64,000 nucleotides of DNA from an uncultured Acidovorax sp. (GCA_913774955.1 CAJYKV010000007.1:583693-647692); one strand, 5' to 3'; positions 46,661 to 57,017 are shown, counted from the stretch's first letter. Translations and numbers: made by a program. The notes: a model not told the origin generated them from the letters alone.

Positions 46661-48505
46661 ATGAAAAACCTGAAGATTTCCACCCGGCTCGCACTGGGAT
46701 TCGCCCTCATCCTGCTGATCATGTTCCTGATGAACATGCTGGGCCTCACCAACATGGGGACCATGGTCCGGTCCGTGAAGGACGTCGGGTCCGAGGCCCT
46801 GCTCAAGGAGCGGCTGATCAGCGACTGGTCGCGCAACATCCACGTCAGCGTGCAGCGCACCAAGGCGGTGGCGCTCAGCAATGACCAGGCGCTGAGCGAC
46901 CGGTTCGCGGAAGAGGCGGCCGCCTCGTCGCGGCAATCGGGCGACATGCTCAAGCGCATCGATTCGCTGTCGCAGACCGGGCCGGAGAAGGCGGTGATGG
47001 CCGAGATCCAGAAGACGCGCGTGGCCTATCTCGCCTCCCGCGACGCGCTCTACAAGGCCAAGCGCGAAGGGCGCCTGGACGAAGCGCAGCGGCTGTTCAC
47101 GCAGGAATTCCAGCCGCTGACGATGCAGTACCTCAAGAACGTGCAGCAGCTCCTGGATCTGCAGCGCGGCAATATCGACTCCGCCCTCGGGCAGGTCGAA
47201 GCCGAATACCTGCAGACCCGCACGGCCGTGGCCATCGCCACCGTGCTGGCCCTGGCCCTGGGCGCCGCGGTCGGCCTGTGGATCACCCGCGGCATCACGC
47301 GCCCGCTCGGCGAGGCCGTGCGCGTGGCGCGGGCCGTGGCCGCCAACGACCTCACCACCACCGTCGCCGAGGCCGGACGCGACGAGACCGGGCAGCTGCT
47401 GGCGGCGCTGCGCCAGATGAACGACAACCTGGCGCAGGTCACCGGCCGGGTGCGCAGCGGTGCCGACAGCATCGCCGTGGCCGCGCGCGAGATCGATGCG
47501 GGCAATCAGGACCTGTCCGCGCGCACGGAGCGGCAGGCGAGCGCGCTGCAGCAGACGGCCGCCTCCATCGAGCAGCTCACGAGCGCCGTGCGGCAGAACG
47601 CCGACAGCGCCCGCCAGGCCAACCAGCTCGCTGCGCATGCCTCGCAGGTGGCGGGCGAGGGCGGGCAGGTGGTGGCCGGCGTGGTGCAGACCATGGGCGC
47701 CATCGATGCCTCGTCGCGCCGCATCGCCGACATCATCGGGGTGATCGACGGCATCGCCTTCCAGACCAACATCCTGGCATTGAATGCGGCCGTGGAAGCG
47801 GCCCGCGCGGGTGAGCAGGGCCGGGGTTTCGCCGTGGTGGCGTCGGAAGTGCGCGCGCTCGCGGGGCGCAGCGCCGAGGCCGCCAAGGACATCAAGGCGC
47901 TGATCGGCGATTCGGTGGCGAAGGTGGACGAAGGCTCCCAGCAGGTCGCGCAGGCCGGGCGCACGATGGAATCCGTGGTGGACAGCATCCGGCGCGTGGC
48001 CGACATCATGGGCGAGATCAGCGCGGCGAGCGCGGAGCAGAGCACCGGCATCGAGCAGGTGAGCCAGGCCATCGGGCAGATGGACCAGGTGACGCAGCAG
48101 AACGCCGCGCTGGTCGAGGAGGCCGCCGCGGCGGCCGGTTCGCTCAAGTCGCAGGCGGCGATGCTGTCCGAAGTGATGTCCGCCTTCCGGCTGCGCGATG
48201 GCGGCGGCATCGTGGGCTTTGCCGGAACTGCCGCACCCGTTCCGCCGCCGGCAGCCAGGATGGCGACGGCGGCCGCGTTTCCTCCGGCATCCGCTGCGCC
48301 CCCGGCGTCCACGCGGGCAGCCGTGGCGGCGCCTGCCCGGCCGCGCGCGCCGGCGGTCGGCACACCGGCCGCGGGCAGGGCCCCCGCGCTGCCCAGCCGT
48401 CCGGCGCCCGCGCCCTCTGCTGCGCATGCGCCGACGCCCGCACCCCCGCCTCCCGCGCCGCCGCGCAAGGCCAGCCAGAGCGACGACGACTGGGAAACCT
48501 TTTGA
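46661..48505 (+). CDS. Methyl-accepting chemotaxis protein (Tar/Tsr-like, 4-helix-bundle sensor)
   Basis: A 614-residue chemoreceptor. TM1 is at about 10-32; the periplasmic sensor (about 33-185) is helical, TarH/4HB-like. TM2 (about 188-208, AVAIATVALALALGAA-type) precedes a HAMP domain (ITRPLGEAVRVARAVAANDL). The signalling hairpin contains the invariant IIGVIDGIAFQTNILALNAA, VEAARAGEQGRGFAVVASEV and methylation helices. After about 85 residues of Ala/Pro linker, the protein ends DDDWETF, matching the xWxxF pentapeptide that tethers CheR/CheB. The ligand is unknown. CAGGAG lies before the ATG. Confidence 0.95.
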   Translation: MKNLKISTRLALGFALILLIMFLMNMLGLTNMGTMVRSVKDVGSEALLKERLISDWSRNIHVSVQRTKAVALSNDQALSDRFAEEAAASSRQSGDMLKRIDSLSQTGPEKAVMAEIQKTRVAYLASRDALYKAKREGRLDEAQRLFTQEFQPLTMQYLKNVQQLLDLQRGNIDSALGQVEAEYLQTRTAVAIATVLALALGAAVGLWITRGITRPLGEAVRVARAVAANDLTTTVAEAGRDETGQLLAALRQMNDNLAQVTGRVRSGADSIAVAAREIDAGNQDLSARTERQASALQQTAASIEQLTSAVRQNADSARQANQLAAHASQVAGEGGQVVAGVVQTMGAIDASSRRIADIIGVIDGIAFQTNILALNAAVEAARAGEQGRGFAVVASEVRALAGRSAEAAKDIKALIGDSVAKVDEGSQQVAQAGRTMESVVDSIRRVADIMGEISAASAEQSTGIEQVSQAIGQMDQVTQQNAALVEEAAAAAGSLKSQAAMLSEVMSAFRLRDGGGIVGFAGTAAPVPPPAARMATAAAFPPASAAPPASTRAAVAAPARPRAPAVGTPAAGRAPALPSRPAPAPSAAHAPTPAPPPPAPPRKASQSDDDWETF

Positions 48506-48548
48506 GCGCCTGTCCGGACACCGACTGCGGGCCCGGAGCGCCCTCGGC

Positions 48549-49514
<966 letters not shown>

Positions 49515-49527
49515 CGCATCCACCGCG

Positions 49528-49986
49528 TCAGGCGAGTTCGGCGATCAGTTCGATCTCCACGCAGGCGCCCATCGGGATCTGCGCCACGCCGAAGGCGCTG
49601 CGGGCGTGCTTGCCCTTGTCGCCGAACACTTCGCCCAGCAGCTCGCTCGCGCCGTTGGTCACGAGGTGCTGCTCGGTGAAGTCGCCCGTGGAGTTCACGA
49701 GGCTCATCACCTTGACGATGCGCCGCACGCGGTTCAGGTCACCGCCCGTGGCCGCGTGCAGCGTGCCCAGCAGATCGATCGCCACGGCACGCGCCGCGGC
49801 CTTGCCGTCTTCCGTCGCGATGTCGCGGCCGAACTGGCCCACCCAGGGCTTGCCGTCCTTGCGCGCGATGTGCCCGCTCAGGAAAACGAGGTTGCCCGTC
49901 TGCACGTAGGGCACATAGGCGGCGGCCGGCGTGGCGACGGGGGGCAGCGTGATGTTCAGGGCGGCGAGTTTGTCGTAGATGCTCAT
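49528..49986 (-). CDS. RidA-family enamine/imine deaminase (YjgF/YER057c)
   Basis: A 152-residue RidA-superfamily member. The pattern YVPYVQTGNLVFLSGHIARKDG, then VAIDLLGTLHAATGGDLNRVRRIVKV and the catalytic-region ending ARSAFGVAQIPMGACVEIELIAELA are typical of the RidA2-like long group. The Arg of the standard RidA1 active site is present in the ARSAFGV segment. Such proteins deaminate reactive enamines made by PLP-dependent dehydratases. It directly precedes pdxY, which makes PLP. Confidence 0.93.
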   Translation of the reverse strand: MSIYDKLAALNITLPPVATPAAAYVPYVQTGNLVFLSGHIARKDGKPWVGQFGRDIATEDGKAAARAVAIDLLGTLHAATGGDLNRVRRIVKVMSLVNSTGDFTEQHLVTNGASELLGEVFGDKGKHARSAFGVAQIPMGACVEIELIAELA

Positions 49987-50120
49987 GGTCGGAGGGTGTG
50001 AAGAAGGTGAGGACACGGAAAGGCTGGCGGAACGCCGGCCGCGGGCATGCGCGGCGAGGCAGGCCCCGCAGGCCGGCGGCAGGAGCGATGGTACACACGG
50101 AGCGGAGCCGGGCAGGTGGG

Positions 50121-50150
50121 GGCGAGGCGGGGTGAGGCGGGGTGAGGCGG
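50121..50150. repeat. Three tandem copies of a decamer upstream of ridA
   Basis: The decamer GGYGAGGCGG occurs three times in a row at 50121-50150 (first copy with C, the others with T). It lies in the 196-bp gap between the GFA-like gene and ridA. It may be a simple slippage product; no function is claimed. Confidence 0.7.
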
Positions 50151-50182
50151 CAGCGCCTTCCCTGCGGGGCCTGCGCGACGCC

Positions 50183-50590
50183 TCAGGGTTGCCCGTCGAA
50201 GCACTCCACGCCGTCGGGCAACCGCACCCAGGCCCTGCGGCGCTTCGCCCAGATCTGCCGCTTCGGCGCGCCCAGGTCGTGCCGCTGGCGGATCGCGCCG
50301 GTCCGCAGCGAGTAGGCCGTGGGCGCTTCCGCCGCGCAGGCATAGAGCGGTGTGCCGCATTGCTCGCAGAACGCGAGCAGCCGTTGCGCGCCGCTCTCGG
50401 CCGTTTTCACGTACGTGCGGGGCGTGCCCCGGGTCAGCCGGAAACCGGCCGCCGGGGCGGGAATGTTGGCGCGGAACGCCGACCCGGAATGGATCTGGCA
50501 GTCGTCGCAATGGCAGACGGTCATGCTGCCCGGCTCGACTTCGGCTTCATAGGCGATGGCGCCGCAGTGGCACTGGCCTTCGATTTTCAT
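50183..50590 (-). CDS. GFA-family (CENP-V/Mis18-like) zinc protein
   Basis: A 135-residue protein with the zinc-binding pattern of the glutathione-dependent formaldehyde-activating enzyme fold: QCHCGAIAYEAEV (C-x-C), VCHCDDCQIHSGSAF (C-x-C-x2-C) and FCEQCGTPLY (C-x2-C). Whether it activates formaldehyde is unknown; many members do not. GGAGATCCCC precedes ATG 50590. It is divergent from comEC with a 210-bp gap and reads towards ridA/pdxY. Confidence 0.9.
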   Translation of the reverse strand: MKIEGQCHCGAIAYEAEVEPGSMTVCHCDDCQIHSGSAFRANIPAPAAGFRLTRGTPRTYVKTAESGAQRLLAFCEQCGTPLYACAAEAPTAYSLRTGAIRQRHDLGAPKRQIWAKRRRAWVRLPDGVECFDGQP

Positions 50591-50800
50591 GGGGATCTCC
50601 TGGGGAGGACGGGCGCTCCCTGCGGGGCATTCTGCGCCCGGGCCACCGCACGTCCTGGGTTGCCTGCCCATGCAGCCCGCAGCCTCGCCGTGCGGGGTGC
50701 TACAGGCTGGGACCGGCCGGGGCAAGCCCCGGATCGGCATGGCCTGCATGATTTTTCATGCCTGGTTCCGCCCTGGATGCCGCCCTAGCATGCTGGCCGC

Positions 50801-53800
50801 ATGAGCGTGCCGCTCCCACCCGCGCCACCGCGGGCCTTATCGCCAGCCCGTCCGGAGCCACCGTCCTTCGATGCGCCGGGCCGGCTCTGGCCCGGGTTGC
50901 TTCTCGGCAGCATCGCCGGTGGGCTGGTGCAGCTCACGCAGCCTGCGCTCTGGCCCGTACGCGCCTACCTGGCCCTGCTGCTGGCCGGTGCCGGCGTGGC
51001 GTGGGCCGCAGGCCGCAGGCGCTCCGGGGCGGGCGGCGCGTGGCTGCCGGGCCCGTGGCTGCTCTCTTTCGCCGCCGCGGCCTGGATGGCTTTCGCGGTC
51101 TGCGGACTGCGTGCTGGGGCTTTCCTTTCGGACGCGCTGGCGCCCGCGCTCGAAGGACGCGACGTGCGGGTGGTCGGCGTAGTGGCGGCGATGCCCCAGC
51201 CGACCGATGCGGGCGTGCGCCTGCGGCTGGCGGTGGAGTCGGCGTGGCTGGTGGAGGGCCGCCGTGGCAAGGCACCGGCCCGCAAGAGGCCACGGGGCGA
51301 AGAGGGACGGGTGCGCACGGACGGCCGGCATGCGATCGCCAATGCCAATGCCAACGCCAACGACGCAGCCGAAGACGTAGCCGGTGGCGCTGCGGAGCCG
51401 GGCCCGGACGGTGGCGGGGCACACCATGCCGCAGGCCGCCCCGTGGCCGTTCCGCCGCTGATCGATGTGGGGTGGTCCACCGGTGCGCCCTGGTTCGCCC
51501 GCGGGGGAGACGCGAAAAAGAGCATGCCGGCATCGGCATCGTCCAGATCCTCCGTGGCGTCCATGCCCGCGGTGCCCCCGTTGCCCGCCGTGCGCGCCGG
51601 CGAGCGCTGGGAGCTGACCGTGCGCCTCACCGCTCCGCACGGCCTGCGCAATCCGGGCGGTTTCGACGCCGAACTGTGGCTGTGGGAGCAGGGTGTGCAG
51701 GCCACCGGCACCGTGCGGGCCGGCTCCTACGATGCCCCGCCCGTGCGGTGGGAGGCGGCGCCGTGGTGGCGCCATCCGGTGGAGCAGGCGCGGCAGCGGG
51801 TGCGCGATGCGATCCTGGCGCGGCTGGCACCGCCCACGGCGCGCGGGACGGGCGACGGGAAAGGCGGTGGCGGTGGCAACCGCAGCGGCAGCGGCAGCGG
51901 CAGCGGCAGCGATGCTGACGGCGGCACCGACGGCGGTGCGGAAGGCGGCACGGGCGCCGCAGGCCGCGGCCTGTCCGAGGCCGAGGCTGAGGCGCGCCGC
52001 CGCGCCGCGGGCGTGGTGGCGGCGCTGGTGACCGGCGACCAGCGCGCGATCGACCGCGCCGACTGGGACGTGTTCCGCGCGACGGGCGTGGCCCACCTGG
52101 TGAGCATTTCCGGGCTGCACATCACGCTGTTCGCCTGGATCGCCGCGGCGGTGGTGGGCTGGCTCTGGCGGCGGTCCGAGCTGCTGTGCCTGGCGGTGCC
52201 GGCGCCCTGGGCGGCGCTGGCGTGCGGAGTGCTGCTGGCGGCGGCGTATGCGCTCTTCAGCGGCTGGGCGGTGCCCGCGCAGCGCACGGTGTGCATGCTG
52301 TCGGTGATCGGCGCGCTGCGGCTGTCGGGGAGGCGCTGGCCGTGGCCGCAGGTGTGGCTGCTCGCGGGCGCCGCGGTGGTGGCGGCCGATCCGTGGGCGC
52401 TGCTGCAGGCGGGCTTCTGGCTCAGCTTCGTGGCGGTGGCGGTGCTGTTCGCGTCCGACGCGGGCGCTGCCGGGGCCGGCACGCCGGCCCGCGGGGTGGT
52501 GCGGCGGTGGGCTGGGCGCGCGCTGGCGCTGCTGCGCGAGCAGTGGGTGGTGACGCTGGCGCTGACGCCGCTCACGGTGCTGCTGTTCGGACAGACGTCG
52601 GTGGTGGGGTTCGTGGCGAATCTCGCGGCGATTCCGTGGATGACGCTGGTCGTCACGCCGCTGGCGCTGCTGGGCGTGCTGTGGGCGCCGCTGTGGTCGG
52701 CGGCCGCCGCCTGCCTCGTGCCGTTCGCGGCGTGGCTGCAATGGCTCGCCGCCTGGCCCTGGGCCACCGTGTCGCTGCCGGCCGCGCCGCTCTGGGCGGG
52801 CGTGGCCGGGGTGGCGGGCGGCGTGCTGCTGGTGCTGCGGCTGCCGGTGCCGCTGCGCCTGCTGGGCCTGCCGCTGCTGCTGCCCGCGCTCTGGTGGCAG
52901 CCGCAGCGGCCCGCGCATGGGCAGTTCGAGCTGCTCGCGCCCGACGTGGGCCAGGGCAGCGCGGTGCTGGTGCGCACGGCCCGCCACGCATTGCTCTACG
53001 ACGCCGGTCCGCGGTTCGGGCCGGACAGCGATGCGGGCGATCGCGTCCTGGTGCCGCTGCTGCGGGCGCGGGGGGAGCGGCTGGACCGGTTGCTCCTGAG
53101 CCACCGCGACAGCGACCACACGGGGGGCGCCGCCGCCGTGCTGGCCGCGCATCCGCGGGTGGAGCTCTGGGGATCGCTGGAGGACGGCCACGCGCTGGAA
53201 GCGGGAGGCGCTCGCACCGTCACCCGCTGCGAGGCCGGGCAGCACTGGACATGGGACGGCGTGCGCTTCGACGTGCTGCATCCGCCGCCGGGAACGCTCG
53301 GCGCGCGGGGCGCCCTGCAGCCCGCCGGCGGCGCGCGCGATGACGGCACGAACGCGGCGAGCTGCGTGCTGCGCATCACGGCGGCCGCGCCCGGAGGGCT
53401 TCGCCGCGCAGGCCCGTCCGGCGGCCGCTCGCAGGGGACGCGCCAGGGTGGTGACGGCGGCAACGGCGAAGAGGAAGCCGAAGGCGAAAGCATGGGATCG
53501 GGCCGTGGCGCCTCCGCGCTGCTCGTCGGCGACATCGGGCAGGCCCAGGAGGCAGCGCTGGCGAAAGCGGGCTTATTGGCCCCTGCCGACGTGCTCGTGG
53601 TGCCCCACCACGGCAGCCGGTCGTCGTCGGGCGCGGCGCTGCTGGATGCCGTACGGCCGCGCACCGCCGTGGTGCAGGCCGGCTACCGCAACCGCTACGG
53701 CCATCCCGCGCCCGATGTACTGGCCCGTTATGTGGAGCGGGGCGCGCAGGTGGTGGATTCCCCATGGTGCGGCGCGTGGGAGTGGCGGTCGGACCACCCG

Positions 53801-53926
53801 CTGCGCTGGCGCTGCGAGCGCGGGGCGGCGCGGCGCTATTGGCACCATGCGCCGCCGCCCGCATGGACGAGGGCCGCGGCGGACGGGGCCGGGAGCCCTC
53901 GCCGGGGCGCGGCGACGCGCGGCTGA
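50801..53926 (+). CDS. comEC: DNA internalization/competence protein ComEC/Rec2 with low-complexity inserts
   Basis: A 1041-residue inner-membrane DNA-uptake channel, long for the family (usually about 750-850). The N-terminal DUF4131/OB region (about 25-320) is interrupted by a low-complexity insert (about 160-270, including ANANANAND). A second insert near 345-385 contains GSGSGSGS repeats. The competence membrane domain (about 395-690) has HLVSISGLHITLFAW and LFSGWAVPAQRT. The MBL-fold nuclease-like domain follows with DVGQGSAVLVRT and SHRDSDHTGGAA, and is itself split by a Gly/Glu insert near 867-906. It is required for natural transformation in relatives. Monocistronic. Confidence 0.92.
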   Translation: MSVPLPPAPPRALSPARPEPPSFDAPGRLWPGLLLGSIAGGLVQLTQPALWPVRAYLALLLAGAGVAWAAGRRRSGAGGAWLPGPWLLSFAAAAWMAFAVCGLRAGAFLSDALAPALEGRDVRVVGVVAAMPQPTDAGVRLRLAVESAWLVEGRRGKAPARKRPRGEEGRVRTDGRHAIANANANANDAAEDVAGGAAEPGPDGGGAHHAAGRPVAVPPLIDVGWSTGAPWFARGGDAKKSMPASASSRSSVASMPAVPPLPAVRAGERWELTVRLTAPHGLRNPGGFDAELWLWEQGVQATGTVRAGSYDAPPVRWEAAPWWRHPVEQARQRVRDAILARLAPPTARGTGDGKGGGGGNRSGSGSGSGSDADGGTDGGAEGGTGAAGRGLSEAEAEARRRAAGVVAALVTGDQRAIDRADWDVFRATGVAHLVSISGLHITLFAWIAAAVVGWLWRRSELLCLAVPAPWAALACGVLLAAAYALFSGWAVPAQRTVCMLSVIGALRLSGRRWPWPQVWLLAGAAVVAADPWALLQAGFWLSFVAVAVLFASDAGAAGAGTPARGVVRRWAGRALALLREQWVVTLALTPLTVLLFGQTSVVGFVANLAAIPWMTLVVTPLALLGVLWAPLWSAAAACLVPFAAWLQWLAAWPWATVSLPAAPLWAGVAGVAGGVLLVLRLPVPLRLLGLPLLLPALWWQPQRPAHGQFELLAPDVGQGSAVLVRTARHALLYDAGPRFGPDSDAGDRVLVPLLRARGERLDRLLLSHRDSDHTGGAAAVLAAHPRVELWGSLEDGHALEAGGARTVTRCEAGQHWTWDGVRFDVLHPPPGTLGARGALQPAGGARDDGTNAASCVLRITAAAPGGLRRAGPSGGRSQGTRQGGDGGNGEEEAEGESMGSGRGASALLVGDIGQAQEAALAKAGLLAPADVLVVPHHGSRSSSGAALLDAVRPRTAVVQAGYRNRYGHPAPDVLARYVERGAQVVDSPWCGAWEWRSDHPLRWRCERGAARRYWHHAPPPAWTRAAADGAGSPRRGAATRG

Positions 53927-54019
53927 CGCACGGATTCGGCGGCGTCCTGCACGCGCGCGGCGCGTCCAGCGGCAGAGCAGGCTTGCAACTTGCTATGCTG
54001 GCTGCAGGAGGCACCCCTG

Positions 54020-55573
54020 ATGCAGAAGTTCGACGAGATGTACGAAATGCTGCCGTTCGACGGCAGCGATGTGCGCTCCCATTACCAGCGCTACGGCCAG
54101 TGGCTGTCGCGCCAGCCGGCCGAGGCCATGAATGCGCGCCGCGCCGAGGCCGAGATGATTTTCCGCCGCGTGGGCATCACCTTCGCGGTCTACGGCGCCA
54201 AGGACGAGAAAGGCGCGGGCACCGAGCGGCTCATCCCGTTCGACCTGATCCCGCGCATCATTCCCGCCCACGAATGGGCGCGGATGCAGCAGGGGCTCGT
54301 GCAGCGCGTGACCGCGCTCAACCGGTTCATCCATGACATCTACCACGGGCAGGACATCCTGCACGCCGGCATCGTGCCCACCGACCTGATCGTGGGCAAC
54401 GCGCAGTTCCGGCCGGAGATGGCGGGCGTGGACGTGCCGCGGGACGTGTACGCGCACATCGCCGGCATCGACATCGTGCGGGCGCCGGACGGGCAGGGCA
54501 ACGGCATCTATTACGTGCTGGAGGACAACCTGCGCGTGCCTTCCGGCGTGTCGTACATGCTGGAGAACCGCAAGATGATGATGCGGCTCTTCCCAGACCT
54601 GTTCCGCAGCCACCGCGTGGCGCCCGTGGCGCACTACCCCGACCTGCTGCTGGACACGCTGCGCGCGAGCGCCCCGGCCGGCGCGGCCGAACCCACGGTG
54701 GTGGTGCTCACCCCCGGCATGTACAACAGCGCCTACTTCGAGCACGCCTTCCTCGCGCAGCAGATGGGCGTGGAACTGGTCGAGGGCCAGGATCTGGTGG
54801 TGAAGGACAACTTCGTCTACATGCGCACCACGCGGGGGCTGCAGCGCGTGGACGTGATCTACCGCCGCGTGGACGACGACTTCCTCGATCCGCAGGTGTT
54901 CCGCAACACGTCCACGCTGGGCTGCGCCGGGCTCATGGCCGCCTACCGCGCGGGGAACGTGGCGATCTGCAATGCGGTGGGCACGGGCATCGCCGACGAC
55001 AAGTCCGTCTATCCCTACGTGCCGGAGATGATCCGCTTCTACCTGGGCGAGGAGCCCATCCTGGCGAACGTCCCCACGTGGATGTGCCGCAAGAAGGACG
55101 ACCTGAACTACGTGCTCGACCACCTGCACGAGCTGGTGGTGAAGGAGGTGCACGGCGCGGGCGGCTACGGCATGCTGATCGGCCCGGCCGCGACCCGCGC
55201 GGAGATCGAGGAGTTCCGCGCCGCGCTGCTCGCGAACCCCGCGGGCTACATCGCGCAGCCCACGCTCTCGCTCTCCAGCTGCCCGACCTATGTGGAATCG
55301 GGCATCGCCCCGCGCCACATCGACCTGCGGCCCTTCGTGCTCTCGGGCCAGAAGGTGCAGATGGTGGCCGGCGGCCTCACGCGCGTGGCGCTGAAGGAAG
55401 GCTCGCTGGTGGTCAATTCGTCGCAGGGCGGCGGCACCAAGGACACCTGGGTGCTGGGCGAGGGCGACGTGAACAGCAACGGCGCGCAGGGAGGCTCCAT
55501 GGCGCAATCGCTGGGCGGAATGACGCAGACCATGGGAGCCATGGGTTCGCTGCAATCGATGGAAGGGAAGTGA
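54020..55573 (+). CDS. Circularly permuted ATP-grasp type 2 protein
   Basis: A 517-residue protein of the circularly permuted ATP-grasp family. The N-terminus has DVRSHYQRYGQWLSRQPAEA, then the family core: YYVLEDNLRVPSGVSYMLEN (metal-ligand Glu/Asn), VVVLTPGMYNSAYFEH, VIYRRVDDDFLDP and VVKEVHGAGGYGMLIGP with the ATP-binding lysine. It probably makes an amide (peptide-like) bond; the substrate is unknown. A Met/Gly/Gln-rich tail (about 490-517) is unusual. CAGGAGGC precedes the ATG at 54020. The alpha-E gene starts 1 base after the stop, so the two are translationally coupled. Confidence 0.93.
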   Translation: MQKFDEMYEMLPFDGSDVRSHYQRYGQWLSRQPAEAMNARRAEAEMIFRRVGITFAVYGAKDEKGAGTERLIPFDLIPRIIPAHEWARMQQGLVQRVTALNRFIHDIYHGQDILHAGIVPTDLIVGNAQFRPEMAGVDVPRDVYAHIAGIDIVRAPDGQGNGIYYVLEDNLRVPSGVSYMLENRKMMMRLFPDLFRSHRVAPVAHYPDLLLDTLRASAPAGAAEPTVVVLTPGMYNSAYFEHAFLAQQMGVELVEGQDLVVKDNFVYMRTTRGLQRVDVIYRRVDDDFLDPQVFRNTSTLGCAGLMAAYRAGNVAICNAVGTGIADDKSVYPYVPEMIRFYLGEEPILANVPTWMCRKKDDLNYVLDHLHELVVKEVHGAGGYGMLIGPAATRAEIEEFRAALLANPAGYIAQPTLSLSSCPTYVESGIAPRHIDLRPFVLSGQKVQMVAGGLTRVALKEGSLVVNSSQGGGTKDTWVLGEGDVNSNGAQGGSMAQSLGGMTQTMGAMGSLQSMEGK

Positions 55574-55574
55574 G

Positions 55575-56558
55575 ATGCTGAGCCGCACCGCCGACCATTT
55601 GTTCTGGATGTCCCGCTACACCGAGCGGGCAGAAAACACCGCCCGCATGCTCAGCGTGAGCTACGAGACCTCGCTGCTGCCGCAGTCGGCCGACGTGGCG
55701 CAGGAGAGCTGGCTGGGCCTGCTCTCCATCAGCGAGCTGATCCCGGCCTACACCGCGCGCCACGGCGAGGTCACGCGCGAGGGCGTGCTCGAATTCATGG
55801 TGCGCGACGGCGACAACCCGTCGTCGATCCTGTCCTGCCTGCGGGCGGCGCGCGAGAACGCGCGGGCCGTGCGCGGCGCGCTCACCACCGAGGTGTGGGA
55901 GACGCAGAACCAGACCTGGCTGGAGCTGCACCGGCAGCTGAAGGGGCGCGATTTCGAGCGCGACCCGGGGGCGTTCTTCGAGTGGGTGAAGCACTGCTCG
56001 CACCTGTCGCGCGGCGTGACGCTGGGCACGATGCTGCAGGACGAGGCCTTCCACTTCCTGCGGCTGGGCACCTTCCTGGAGCGTGCCGACAACACGGCGC
56101 GGCTGCTGGACGTGAAGTTCCACGCGGTGCAGAGCGACTTCCACGGCTCGCTGCGCGAGCGCAACCGCAACCGCAACCGCGCGGCGCCGCAGGAGTTCGA
56201 CTTCTACCACTGGAGCGCGATCCTGCGCAGCGTGTCCGCGTTCGAGATCTACCGCAAGGTGTACCGCGACGTCATCACGCCCGAGCGCGTGGCCGACCTG
56301 CTGATCCTGCGCGCCGACATGCCGCGCTCGCTGCACGCGAGCCTGCGCGAGGTGGCCGACAACCTCGCCGTGGTCGCCAACGACCAGTCGGCGGAAACGC
56401 AGCGCAAGGCGGGGCGCCTGCTGGCGGACCTGCGCTACGGCCGCATCGACGAGATCCTCGCGACCGGCCTGCATGCCTACCTCACGCAGTTCCTGGACCG
56501 CGTGAGCCACCTGGGGGCGGGCATCAGCCGCGATTTCCTGGTGCCGGTGCCGGCCTGA
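55575..56558 (+). CDS. Alpha-E domain protein (partner of ATP-grasp)
   Basis: A 327-residue all-helical alpha-E protein. The start LSRTADHLFWMSRYTERAEN is the family signature (Glu and Arg conserved), followed by ILSCLRAARENARAVRG, FHFLRLGTFLERADNTARLL and FEIYRKVYRDVITPERVADL. An RNRNRNR repeat (about 195-202) comes from a hexamer DNA repeat. ATP-grasp, alpha-E and transglutaminase-like genes often occur together and have been proposed to modify peptides. Here the third, transglutaminase-like gene is missing: a VF530 gene in the opposite direction follows. Confidence 0.92.
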   Translation: MLSRTADHLFWMSRYTERAENTARMLSVSYETSLLPQSADVAQESWLGLLSISELIPAYTARHGEVTREGVLEFMVRDGDNPSSILSCLRAARENARAVRGALTTEVWETQNQTWLELHRQLKGRDFERDPGAFFEWVKHCSHLSRGVTLGTMLQDEAFHFLRLGTFLERADNTARLLDVKFHAVQSDFHGSLRERNRNRNRAAPQEFDFYHWSAILRSVSAFEIYRKVYRDVITPERVADLLILRADMPRSLHASLREVADNLAVVANDQSAETQRKAGRLLADLRYGRIDEILATGLHAYLTQFLDRVSHLGAGISRDFLVPVPA

Positions 56559-56616
56559 GGGCGTGGGCACGGTCTGGTGGGAGCGGTTTCCACGATGCCG
56601 TGCCGAGCCCTGCGGA

Positions 56617-56979
56617 TCACGAAGAGGAGGGGCCCTGGCGCCTGCGCTCGCGCAGCATGAACAGGTAGAGGCTCTCCACCTTTTCCCGCGCCCAGGGCGT
56701 CTTGCGCAGGAATTTGAGGCTGGAAGACACGCTCGGGTCGCTCTGGAAGCAGCGCACGGGGATCTGTTCGGCGAGGCCCCGCCAGCCGTAATGCTGCTGC
56801 AGCGCGACCACGATGGCTTCCAGCGTGACGCCGTGCAGCGGGTTGCGGGGCTGGCGGGGAGGCGCTGCGGGCGCGGGCCCAGCGGCACCCTCCGGGGCGA
56901 CCGACGGCGGCGGTGCCTCCGCAGGCTGGGGCGAGGCGGGCGGCAGGTCGGGAGACGGCGGAATCGATGGGGCATTCAT
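56617..56979 (-). CDS. VF530-type DNA-binding protein (DUF2132)
   Basis: A 120-residue protein. The N-terminal half is Pro/Ala-rich and disordered. The C-terminal half carries the VF530 fold signature: [20 protein letters not shown], then [20 protein letters not shown] and [20 protein letters not shown]530 from Vibrio has a structure linked to DNA binding by prediction; no biological role is proven to my knowledge. The ATG at 56979 is chosen; other in-frame starts 12 or more bases upstream exist. It faces the alpha-E gene. Confidence 0.88.
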   Translation of the reverse strand: MNAPSIPPSPDLPPASPQPAEAPPPSVAPEGAAGPAPAAPPRQPRNPLHGVTLEAIVVALQQHYGWRGLAEQIPVRCFQSDPSVSSSLKFLRKTPWAREKVESLYLFMLRERRRQGPSSS

Positions 56980-57017
56980 GGGCCCGAGCATAGGCGCTAG
57001 TGCCATTCCCGCACGCA

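Noticed and set aside
43879-46959. A 1026-codon complement frame opposite parC
   Set aside because: Antisense of a conserved catalytic gene with canonical motifs, so not coding.
50121-50150. Decamer repeats as a CRISPR-like or regulatory array
   Set aside because: Three contiguous 10-bp units without spacers are a simple tandem repeat.
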